Part shown: positions 40,897 to 51,560 of the stretch, one piece after another
Numbering within the stretch: position 1 is the stretch's first letter
Layout of the letters: every line of letters begins with the position of its first letter
Translations under genes and position numbers: made by a program
Notes under the pieces: model-generated
Seen by the model: the letters and a program-made list of their open reading frames with translations, nothing else
The model's database searches: none
What the model was told of the DNA's origin: nothing
DNA from: Phytophthora colocasiae
Lineage: Eukaryota > Oomycota > Peronosporomycetes > Peronosporales > Peronosporaceae
Reading direction: 5' to 3'
NCBI GenBank assembly: GCA_018806915.1
Contig: JAGKQI010000064.1
Location: 496,001 to 560,000, forward strand
DNA length: 64,000 nucleotides

Positions 40897-42949
40897 ATGG
40901 GACGGAAACCAGGAGGCATTTGGCTTCACTTCACGCCTCATGCTGCCGGCCCGTACAAGTCTGCTCGTGCTGCATGCACCCATTGTGGAAAAACGACGTC
41001 TGCGACTACCAAGAACATGACAAGTCATCTACAATCCTGTCCCCAAATGGCTACTTCTATCGGACGTTTGGCGGAGTCTTTGAACGACAGCAGTGGGTGG
41101 CCGGGCATGGCGGAGTCCATCGTTTCGCAATTGGAAGCCAAGTCATTCCCAAGCATCTCGCGAGAGGAGCGAGATGCGCTCGACCACAAATTTGCTGCTG
41201 CAGTGCACAAGACAGGAACAGAGTTTTCTCTATTTGACCATGCCGCCTTTAGAGAATTTTTCGATCTCTTGAATCCTGTCTATTCACCTCCGAGTGCTGC
41301 TGAACTGTCAACAACGCTGCTATCGGATACCTATCAACGCGTCATGATGGAAGTTAAGATGGCAATGTGTTCGGCCGTTGCCCTTACCGTTGGTGTTGAT
41401 GGTGCTACGAATGTACTTTCTCGAAGCATGTCCAACGTCATAGTCCATGACCCTCGACCTTGGTTTGCAGAATATTTGAAAGCGGACTTAAAAAAGGAAA
41501 GCGCTGTTGAGGTTTCACGGAAAATCGCGTCCGTTATGTCGCGATTAAACAGTTTCATGAATCCCCCACTCTGTCAGCCTGAGGATCATTGCAGAGCCGT
41601 TTTTGCGTTTATTTCGGACTCGTGCAGCGAACGGTGCGTGAGTCTCTGTATAATGGCGGTCACGTGACTCTCACGTACGGATGCAGTACGCATGCACTCA
41701 ACAACTTTTGTGAGGACATTGCAAAGTTAGCTGCCGTGAAAAATACTATTCGACGTGCTGTGTTCGTGTCAAAAACTGTGAAGAACCAGGGGTTGTTAAA
41801 CAAGATTTTTTGCGAGGTCTTGCCAGAACTTCTCGGAAAGTCGTATGCGATGGTATTGTACTCGGCATCTCGTTGGAGTAGTATCAATTTGATGTTCGTG
41901 CGTCTTTCGAAGGTGAAAAGAGCTGTTACTGCCGTTGTATCTGCAGTACTGAATGAAAAGACCGAGCGTCAGATTGATGAGACGTATGAACTACCAGCTG
42001 ACTATGTAGCGACAGTGATGGACGCTGGGTTTTGGCGCGGAGTATCGAGAGGTGTCACGATATTTGATACAATATGCAAGTGCATTGGGATCCTCGAGAG
42101 TACCGTGGCAACGCTTTCTACGGTATACGCGACTTTTGTGTACGTGTACTTACTGTACACATCGGACGTGTCATGGACGAAGATGACAGAACTTTCCTCC
42201 GACAAAAACTACTTTATCGTTGGAACAGGATTCGCTCGCCGGTTCATGCATTGGCGTTCTTCTGTGACCCATTTTACTACCCGTTTAGAGTGGCGATATC
42301 CGACAGTGACGTTGAGCCAACAGCGCTTGACCTGGGGCCTGTGGATCTTTACCAACAATGCCGAGATGCGATTGCACTTCTCTGTCGCCTCGATGGAGAC
42401 AACGGCGACAGAAAAGCAAAAGCAACGGTAGAATTCTACCGTTTCAGTGCTGGAGATGGCAGTGACGCATAGCATTGGGGGGATCCAGCCATTTATCGTC
42501 CCCACATGATCTGGAGCCAAGGTCAACGCAAATTTCCAGTTCTCTCACAGCTTCTGATGAAGGTTTACTCGGTTCCAGCATCCAGTGCAGGCGTTGAACG
42601 CAATCACAAAACCGCAAAGAGGATCCATACAGCTCCACGTAACAGAATGTCTCGAGGTAAAGTGGAGCAGCAATTAGCTGTAGCGCACAATTCCGCCGTT
42701 GCTGAATTGGCTATGCCTGACGGTCGACAGCCATTTGATTTGTTCATGCGGAACAACCCACTGTTACCAACAACGAACGCTGATGCCTGTGTGGATGCTG
42801 AAGTTGGAGACGACGAAATCGACCACGACACTGGATGCGCATTGTCAGAGGCAGAGTTCCTCGAACAGGATTCGATGTCCGCGGCAGTCGCGTTGTTCAG
42901 TCTTGCTTCAATGCCTGACCACATCCTCTTTCCCCTTCACGACGATTAA
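40897..42949 (+). pseudogene. hAT-family (BED zinc finger) transposase, frameshifted
   Basis: From the ATG at 40897 an N-terminal BED-type finger (ACTHCGKTTSATTKNMTSHLQSC: C..C...H...C) is followed by hAT-like helices and the segment GVDGATNVLSRSM, likely the first catalytic aspartate. The frame ends at 41667. The next (to 42431) continues with CSTHALNNFCEDIAKL and LYSASRWSS, a later frame (to 42472) with CRDAIALLCRL, and the last (42506-42949) with the C-terminal dimerisation motif (PASSAGVERNHKTAKRIHTAPRNR). At least three breaks. Clearly once a hAT transposase; now dead. The ends of the element were not found. Confidence 0.8.
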
Positions 42950-44482
42950 GCGGATAGCACTTGGTCACTTAAAGCGGCAAATATTCTCTTCTCGGTACGA
43001 GCTACACACGATCACGATAGGAAATTCCTGTGGACACAGTCTTGTCACTACATCTATATGAACAATACATTTGATTCACTCTGACTAAAACAACATACCT
43101 GATGCGAAGTAAAATTCATACCCTTGATACGGGAGGAGACTAGCAATTTCATGCAATCTCAGCCTAACGTCCTCCATTCTTCACCGACTAATCCGTTGTA
43201 GTTTCAGCTCGCATGGCGTCAATAATGCGTAAGAGGTCTTCATATCAGTGATTCAGACGTGGCTTGGCAGCTTTACGAACCTCCACCGACACTAGAGCAT
43301 GTAGTTCGCGCAGGTGAAAAGTCTTTGCGATAAAACATCCAGGTAGATTGTCGCTTGATGGGAATTGAGAGTTTGCGAGGCTCCTCTTGACATACGCTTA
43401 CACACGTCCTTCTGCAAGCAACGCCTTGCGCTTTAAGACGCATTTCTCACTGACACTCGACACGGAGTACTATAAGTTGTAGCCCACGTCCACCTGGTAC
43501 ATCCCCACAAACATAAAACTTTGAATTAGGGTACTGCACACCTCCAGGAGACTACTTGCTCTCCAAATGCTTACCGTGGTTAACTCAGCCGCTTCTCTTT
43601 CTTGCTCTTGTCTCAATGGTTAATGAACCAGTCGCCCGATAGAAGACCGTTTTTAAACCGGTTTTCAACCGATATTTTTTTCCGAGTAAAAAACCAACCA
43701 ATCTATAGTCACACGAGACCTGTACCTTCAGTACATACGTAGAAGCCTGGAGGAACCATCGCGTCACTCACAAAGGTGCCCTAGGCACACGGCACATAAA
43801 TGAGGGGTAATTTAAAGACTAAATTTCAGCGTTTGTAGAGATTTATAGGGCGGGAAATGACTGGTTTCTGTTCACTCTTGAGTAAGGTTGTGCGAAGGTG
43901 ACTTAATATCGGTGTCACTTGAATGTATATCGAGCGTGTTTCTCGAATGTACAAAACACTTTGTGCTCATAGCTACGCTGCCTATGGACAATATGGCCAA
44001 CAGGGCAACCAGTCTCAGGGCGGGTACCAGCAACAGCAGCAGCAACAGCCTATCGGTGGTCAGCAGTCTCACCACGGTAACTAGCCACCACCAGCAGGCC
44101 CAGCAACGCGATTTCATGCGGCCTGATGACATTGAAGCTATGAACCGCCGCTACGCTTCCCAACGTGCGTACCAGGTGCAAGCAGTGCTGTTACTGTTGG
44201 CCGCTGCATTTCCCCTTGTTGCTATGACTCATTTATTGTTCATTTGATGTTTCTTCCTAGCATATTCCTCCGGCTTCTAATGCGTCGCATTTTCCTGTGG
44301 GAGCGGATGTTGCGTATGTGAGCCGGTAGCATATTCTACGAGAAACACGTAAATCACGTACAGGTCGCTCCAGGGTTCTAGCTCGTAGGGTTGATACAGT
44401 CATTTACAAAGAAAACGTTAGGTATGTTCAAAAAGGAACTGCAAGATGTGTTCATTCGGAAAAACTCTGCTCTTAAATCGAC
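42950..44482. other. No intact gene; a Gln/Gly-rich scrap at about 43970-44190
   Basis: The stretch is mostly featureless. At 43970-44080 one frame reads AAYGQYGQQGNQSQGGY and poly-Gln, then stops; a second frame continues DFMRPDDIEAMNRRYASQRA. This looks like the end of a low-complexity gene broken by a slip. An AAACCGGTTTT motif occurs at about 43658. Confidence 0.4.
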
Positions 44483-47400
44483 TTACGAAATGCACTTGAG
44501 TAGGTACCGCAGTCTCATGAACCGCATAAAGGATTGCGATGGAGTTGTAGGTAGGACAACACCGCGAAGGATGCACTCGAAAAACATGAGTACAGCGACA
44601 CCACAGCTTGAAGCGTCAGGTTGACGGCACTTGGTCTCCAACTTGACATGTAGAATCTCATACAGCTCTCCATAAATGTCTTTCAGTGTCGTTTTACATG
44701 CTGCGTAGTACTTGTCCTTCTTGTCTTGTAATGAATCGAAAATAGTGATCCCTCCGCTATCCGAACGCAAGTCAATTACAGCACCGCACCAGTGGCTATC
44801 TTCCAAGTGTAGTGGTACTAAAATCAGGTGATGCCCTTCTTGGAACGGATTACCGACATTAACAGCGGTTACGCGAGCAGCACGGTCGCTTAGACGATGA
44901 AATAAGGGGTTCACAATGCCAACGCCGTCATGCTCCCGCTGAAGAAGAGTTATCCCATGGCTCATGGCACCGTCGTTCACCCATTTGTTATCGCAAAACG
45001 AAAGCAGTTCACGATAGGGAAGACCTCCGAAAGGTGTTGATCGAGATCGACGGAGAGGAATACGCTTGATCATCGCTTTCCGATCGGCTGGAATGTCGCT
45101 GACACCGTCTTGAAGTTCCATTGGGATTCCAATCCGCTTGATGATTGTATTTTGTACCCAATCGATAGCCTGTTTTGTATCGGCCACGTACTCCATAGCA
45201 GTGTGCCACCTATCCATGGCATGGATGTCTTTGTCTGAATAAATCCCAAATCGAGGAACTTTAACGACTACATCTCCAGAAACTTCATCACCGAGAGACT
45301 TTAGGAAAACCCTAATTGCAGACAGCGCCTTCTTCACAAAAACTTTGGGGAAAACGTAACGGATGTCTGCTTCACAGTCGCCTTCGTTGAATTTTCCAGC
45401 AATTGCCTTTTTGGTTTTGGGCAATGATCGCTCGGTGATGACAGCCAGCACGCCTTTCGCTTCTTCGTAGATGTCCATCTCGCCAAATTTGACCATAACA
45501 CTCCCCAAACTTTGAACAGGCGCCAACTTGCCTTGAACAAGCTTATTTGCTGTCTTACGTCCTTCGCCGATACGCTGTTTCTTTGTAGTTTGTTGTTGTT
45601 GCTTGCGCACTTTCGGCCGACCTCGAGACGATACACTCTTTGTTATTCGAAATGGCTCCGACGTCTCTGATGAACCACTATTTTCATGCCGGCGTTTTGC
45701 TGGTTTTTCTGACTTTTCATCAAGGTCCTTCGCATCAGGACATGGTTGAAGTACTGCAGACACAACAATCGGTACTTGAGGTACATCACACTTGCGCCTC
45801 CAGGTACACCACTCGGTATTCCATGTACGCCACTTGTACTTGGAGGTACATCACTTGTGACCGGAAGTACATCACTGGTAGCTGGAGGTACACTACTACT
45901 GCCTTGAGATTCCTCGAAGCTCGCAGGTGATGAATACTGGGAACCGGAACCTTTTTGCGTCGGCAATAGCTCTTCTTCAGCGCTATCCGTTCCCTCTCTT
46001 ACATCATCATTCGTTTCAGCTGTTTGATCGGTCATAAAGTCAAGCGAAGGCACTTGAGACAACGGGTCAATCCAATGACCCTCACGACCGACGAATGGGG
46101 CAATTCCATCGATATTTGTCCAAGGCTTCTACCATCTGTCGAAAGACGAACGTGCCGTTCCTGCTCATGATGTCAGCTATGCTTTTCCCACGCTGTAGCG
46201 CATACTTGTACTTCGTCGAGCCATTCAAAACTTGATGTTGTCTCGAGGTCATTGCAGATTCACGTACTTGAAACTTTCTACACGCAACACTGTTCTCAGG
46301 AACGTATTCTTCTTCAACAGGCTGGTTTAAGCTGTATGACAACTTCCATCTTGGAGCAATGTGGTGAACTGGGATAGCGGTTTTGTTATTCGTAAGACGC
46401 CAGTACATCACGTGTCGACAGGGCAGCAACATCGTCCTCATAAAAACGCAGGAACAGCGATATTTCTAGTTCACACGACATAAGTTAGAGTAGTAAAGAT
46501 TCGACAGAATAACGAACGTACCGAAGTATTGACATGGTACGCTTCCAAAGCGTCTTTCCCAATCGTAAGTTCATACATTTTAGGATGAAGCTCCCGCACG
46601 TCGTAGCGGGTCTTGCGATCCATTGCAATCCAATACTGCTTTTCGACGAGCCGGTAAGCATGTGGACTCACTTCGCATGCAAGTTTTTGCAGCTCGTTAT
46701 CAGCTTCCATGTAACGCATCTGGCCAACTTCCGTAATCTTCTTCGCGTACTCCATTTCAGCGACGGCTTGCAAGAATATTAGCGTGTCTACACACTCATC
46801 AAGCGCCATATCCGGCTTCAAAATATCCTTAATATGCCCCCATGATGTCTCAAGCCTATTACACAGTCACAGTAAATCCATCAGGTTACAACGGAAAATG
46901 GAGTACTTCCTATCGTCTTACCTGTTGTTCGTGTGATTTCCAAGGTGAGGGACGTCTGAACGTGCGTATAACGCCCACCGTTCTTTGATTGTGTGCCAGT
47001 TTCGCATAAAATACTTCAGAAATGGCTGCTCGCTTCAGGTATTTTGTCACTCTCCGAGAGCTGAACGCCATCCAGCAAGAAATACATGTACTTTAAGTAC
47101 TTCGTGTATTCTTTGATTGACGTAGCCCGTCTCATTAGATCGACAGCATCCTCGACTTGATCCTTGTCGAAGCTCGATTGGCCACCGTATTCGCTCTTTG
47201 CCTCTCTGTTCGGATATATTTCTTGAGGTGAAAATGACAAAGTATCACTTTGACGTCACCAAACTCCTTCTCCAGAATACTGAGTTCGCCCATATCTTTG
47301 TCAATCACGATCACTCGAACATCTTGCCACGACGGGTTGTTAGACTTGAACGCCTGAATAGCATCAGTGAGGCACTCTTCGCTTTCATTTTCTATCAGAC

Positions 47401-48520
47401 TGTGATGAACGTACTGACCCTAAGGAGAATTAGCGATACAAGAATCAGTTTTTTGTACATTCCTGTACCTCCAGCGCCACGTTTGTAGCTAGAGGCACAA
47501 TCCGAGTACGATAGTACATGATGTGTAACTAGAGTATTCAACATGTAACATTAGGTACTTGAACGTACATGACCGTAAACATCGTTCACCATGAATGAGA
47601 AGAGCTTGTACCGGGATTCATTCGTGTTGTGAGTGGTGTCGATGAGAAGAACTTCGGGAAAGGCCTTGAATCAACGACGCATTTGTCGTGTCTGCAGCGT
47701 AATAGTCTGCGCTGTAGTGGCATCGTCGATGAAAACAGCAGCGCGATTGCCACGCGTCTTGCAAAAGTTCCGCATCACTGTTTTGAGACGCTTCTCCACA
47801 CTAACGCCTCCGCGTCGGCGCTCACGCATCCTAGCCACCATATTGTGCACGTCACGAAGAACGACCTTTTTACCTAAGCATTTCCAAGGCAGAATGTTAG
47901 TTAATACGCTAAAATAAAGATAAATACAAGCACTGTACCGGTCTGTTTTCGTAGGTATTGCATGATAAGCTTCGGTTTAGACCCTGCAGCCTGAAGCTCG
48001 TCAACAAATGCGAGAACCGACGGATCGTCGACGCGACGGTTGGAAGCATGGTTGTCAAACCTTGCCTTTGAGACTTGGTGATTGTGTGTAACGCAAGAGT
48101 CTGTAACACGCACCATGAACTTCTTCTCTGCATCATTCCAGGAGACACCAGCCTTAAAATTAGCTTTACAGCCCGTATCTCGGTCAAAATAAGACTTTCG
48201 TATCCCCTTGCTGCGGCTTTTGCGGGACCACCCGTGCGTTCACACCAACTTGATCCAAAAGTTGACGAAATGTTCGGGAATCAGCTGCTCGGCTTGTGCC
48301 TCATCACTGTTCCCACTAAACGCGCTGCACGGGCCGTGATCTCACGGTTACGCTTGGCAACCGACGTGGAAGTCCGTTGCCAGAAAATATGGTGGGTTCG
48401 CTTGTAATACTCCTCCATGTGCGCAGAAAACGCCTCCCAGCTTTCATGCCATTCGACATCGACTGGTAAAGACTCCCAGTTCCCTTCAGGTACCTGGCTT
48501 TCTGGCTCACTGCCGCTCAT
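44483..48520 (-). pseudogene. MULE transposase fused to a Ulp1-type (C48) protease domain, decayed
   Basis: Minus-strand segments in order. The ATG at 48520 is followed by a WRKY/FAR1-like zinc-finger region (VCTHG..., TGCKANFKAGV, CVTHNHQVSK; about 48260-48060). The MULE catalytic domain has LLIDTTHNTN (first D) and VIVIDKDMGELS (second D), then CHFHLKKY (about 47640-47220). A SWIM finger follows (CSC...LPCRHVMYW, about 46465-46390), then a Ser/Pro repeat linker, then a C-terminal Ulp1-like protease with EDSHWCGAVIDL (His), FDSLQDKK (Asp) and SSCGVAVLMFFE (Cys) at 45763-44483. A TGG-to-TGA stop at 47671-47673, frame changes near 45780 and 48280, and possible introns (about 47430-47570) are seen. 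Ulp1-bearing MULEs are known in plants. Confidence 0.8.
45780..45915. repeat. Degenerate tandem repeat inside the MULE linker
   Basis: About 24-30-bp units reading TSDV-P-P/TSG on the minus strand (SSVPPATSDVLPVTSDVPPS), i.e. repeated GGTACATCAC-like motifs. Likely origin of the nearby frame slip. Confidence 0.6.
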
Positions 48521-48770
48521 ACGGATTTGGCTCTGGCTCGCGGAGATCGACTTGAGCTGCACTGTGGGAAATTTTCAAATGAGCGGCTCTGAGGACGGGT
48601 GATAGGGGGGAGAGGGGGTGTCAGATTTCCAAAATTCGAGCTGATGGTATTTTATCGACGTAATTTACCTAGAGCGTACTGTTCAAACTCGTTTAGTTAC
48701 GATGTTGCTCGGTGACGCTAACCAGTATCAAATACTATTTGCTGCACCAAGCAATTGGACCCTAACGACC

Positions 48771-49226
48771 ATGAAGGTGCTGCTGATCAACGAGGGCTCT
48801 CTAAGCGACTTTGAGGTGCTGTCGCTCATGCAGGAGCGTAAGGAGCAGCGTCTACACAAGTCGGCTATGGTCGAGTACGCCGAGCGCAACTGGATGGACC
48901 ACAAAGTTCTCAAGTTCCTCACGCAGAGCCACTCGCACTGCTCCACGCTCAGCTCCAGCAGCATCCAGGACTTCCTCAAGGAGCTCAAACACGCGGATCT
49001 ACCTACACTCAGCTCGGCTGAGAAGCTGCAGTTCATCAACCACATCCCCATGGAGCTCGTGGACATCCACCTGATCATTGAGGACTGTGCTGGACGCTTC
49101 TCAGAAGCGCAGGTGGACGAACTCATCCGCATTGTGGAGCGGACGCTGGCTGCTGAGCTACTGGAGCAACGACGGAACGCAGAGAGTGCACAGGCTGAAG
49201 AAGCAGCTGATGAGGTCGAAGAGTAG
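48771..49226 (+). CDS. RNA polymerase III subunit RPC9 (CRCP/RPB4-like)
   Basis: 151 residues from the ATG at 48771 (MKVLLINEGSLSDFEVLSLM), which is the family's start; an upstream in-frame ATG at 48702 would add 23 unlike residues. The RPB4/RPC9 fold is shown by LSDFEVL, the helix VLKFLTQSHSHCS, LSSAEKLQFINHIPMELVDIHLIIEDCAGRF, and an acidic Ala/Glu tail. Human CRCP is about 148 residues. With RPC8 it forms the Pol III stalk used in initiation on tRNA and 5S genes. First gene of the compact housekeeping block. Confidence 0.88.
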   Translation: MKVLLINEGSLSDFEVLSLMQERKEQRLHKSAMVEYAERNWMDHKVLKFLTQSHSHCSTLSSSSIQDFLKELKHADLPTLSSAEKLQFINHIPMELVDIHLIIEDCAGRFSEAQVDELIRIVERTLAAELLEQRRNAESAQAEEAADEVEE

Positions 49227-49544
49227 GGAGTGGCAGTGAGCCCGTACGTAATATAGATATGCCTTGGAAACCCAAGAGGTCAATATTGCTGTCGCTGGTG
49301 GTCCAGTCACTACGAACAGAGTGCAAGCATCAGAAGACGAATATCTGCCCTACTACAAGAATCCTAAGAGTATAAAGCACCGATCACCTGGACGATCGAC
49401 GAATCCTCTTGGTACTACGCTCCGTAGCTTTCTTCGGTTGTGTAGTCCCTAGTAAAAGTATCTTGCTCGCAGTCAAAGCCTGTGTGGATGTGTACGTGTG
49501 TTTTGAGGTGAGTAGGAAGGAGAGTGTTGAGGGAGCTCCAAGGC
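49227..49544. other. 3' region between convergent RPC9 and the splicing-factor gene
   Basis: No protein-like frame. Presumably the two 3' untranslated regions and poly(A) signals of the convergent pair. Confidence 0.6.
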
Positions 49545-51372
49545 TTACTGGGAGCTGGCACGCGCGGTCTGCACAGCCGATCGAGCTTCGGGGAACATGC
49601 CGACGTACTCCTGCGACGACAGGTACCTAACACTAATCTGGCGCTTGTTGAACCAGCGACCATGCAGCTTCTTGGCAGCGGCCACAGCGGCCCCAACGTT
49701 CCCGAAGAGCACGTACACTAGGCCGCCCTGCTTGTCCTTTTCCACATACGTATGTAGCACTGGTCCGTACTGGCCGCACTCTTCCTCCACGTCTTGCTGG
49801 ATCTCCACTGCCCACTCCGGATTGCCGCTCTTTTGCTCCTGGTACGCATCGAACATATTCTTCACGACAAAGCAGAACGAGTCACTGCCTTCAATCTCCG
49901 ACGACGACATCAACGCCGTGGCTTGTTCAGCTCTCTGTGCGGCAGTTGCAGCCATGCTGTTGGCGTAATTAGCACCGGATGACGATGGAAACCCTGCAGC
50001 AGCCCCGCCCATTGATGGGAACAAGTTCACGTCACTGCCAGCAAGTTTTGCCATCAGTGCTGAGCGTGAATGAGCGTTCATGCTCAAACCGGTGCCTTCG
50101 TCATCTTCTAGCTTCCATCGTCCGCCAGCAGCGTTGTTGTCCATACCACTCGATGCTCCAGCACCACGGTTACCACTACTCACTGCGTTTTCATTCACTG
50201 GGCCCAGACGCAAGTAGTTACCTGCCAATTCAAGTCCGTTACCTTTAGACAAGGCGAAGTTCGCTTCTTGTGGAGTACTGAACTGGATAAAGCTAAACCC
50301 CTTGGACCGACCCATTTCATCACGGTTGATAGTCACTGACAGCACCTCGCCGAAAGACTGGAACACAATCCGCAGGTCATCTTCTGTGATGTTCGTGTGG
50401 AGGTTGCCACAGTAAATCCGACTCGCTGCAGACAGCGCTGACGCTGACATGCCCCCTCCAGCAATCGTGCCAGCTAGTCCTCCTGGCGTATCAGCCGTGA
50501 GGGCAGTCGTACCAGCTGCAGTAGCATTCATAACCGAGTCCTTCTTGGCAGCAAAGTTCTTCTCGGCCTCTGATGCCTTAATCATGATCGGGAACACCTG
50601 GAAGTCCGGCACCTGCCCATTCAGAAGCAAAACCTTGGGAACATCCTCCAAATTCGACAACTCCACGTACGCAAAGCCCTTGGATCGGTTCGTGAACTTG
50701 TCTCGAATCAGCAACACGTTCTCCACCTTGCCTGTCTTCGTTAAGAACTTCTCCAGATCCTTCTCACGCACCTTCTGCGTCAACTGCCCAACAAATACAG
50801 TACGATGATCTCTCGTCAGCTCCATCAGTTCACGTTGCTTCGCTCGTTCAGCACGCTCCGCCGATGTGCTGCGCTCTCTTTCCTCTTTGGGGGCTGAACG
50901 GGAGCGGCTTTTGCTCTTGTGTCTCCTTCTCGACGTACGTTCCCTACTGCGACTTCGGCTGCGGCCTCTGTCTCGTCGACGACTGCGACGTGGAGAGCGA
51001 GAGCGTGAACGGGAGCGACGAGAGCGACGACGGTCTCTGGATCGGGAACGCGAGCGATTCCGGTGGCGACGTCTCGAATGGCTGCGACTGCGGCTGCGTG
51101 TCCTGCTGCGACGTCGAGAGCGACGAGAATCTTCCTCTGGTTTACTGTCCTTCGAAGCCTCTGCATCCAGCTTGGACTACAAATAATAACCAACATATAA
51201 TTATTAGTGGATCATTTTGAGATTTCAAAGGTTGATAACTCGAGTAATACATGGAGTTTCCGAGCTATTATCGTATGGTTAGATAGCGTAGCATCTCCTC
51301 TTTATAATGACGTACCTTAGCAGCAGCTTGGATGCCTTCCTGCAGCAGTGAGTCGATGTCCTCGTCCGCCAT
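49545..51372 (-). CDS. RBM39/CAPER-like SR splicing factor
   Basis: Exon 1 51316-51372 and exon 2 49545-51176 (minus), phase 0, give 562 residues. Start ATG 51372 (MADEDIDSLLQEG). An RS domain (RRSRRRSRTRSRSRSHSRR and more) comes first. RRM1 follows (RTVFVGQLTQKV ... KGFAYVEL), then a linker and RRM2 (RIYCGNLHTNIT ... KGFSFIQF). An Ala/Ser-rich stretch leads to a C-terminal U2AF-homology RRM (FVVKNMFD...VEEECGQYGPVLHTYV...GLVYVLFG...GRWFNKRQISVRYL). This order is that of RBM39/CAPER, which binds SF3b155-type ligands and pre-mRNA in the nucleus. The first RNP motifs are intact. Confidence 0.92.
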
Positions 51373-51560
51373 AGCTGCCTCAATATCCACCTTCCCGTCT
51401 GCCGCTTGAGGGGCGTTCAATAATTTAGCTCCATGCAAAATCTTAGCCAATCAGAGGAGAGAGCAATACCCTTAATAAGGAGTAAAAGTTAAGTAAGATA
51501 CACAAAATGTATCCATCTCACTTCCAAAAATGTATCCATTTTCTCTTTCTTCCCGCAATC

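Noticed and set aside
43888..44247. 119-residue plus-strand frame
   Set aside because: It mixes two reading frames of a Gln/Gly-rich scrap and has no consistent coding signal.
50825..51196. Val/Ala-rich frames opposite or out of frame with the RS repeats
   Set aside because: The true frame here encodes the RS domain of the RBM39-like protein and splices in phase.
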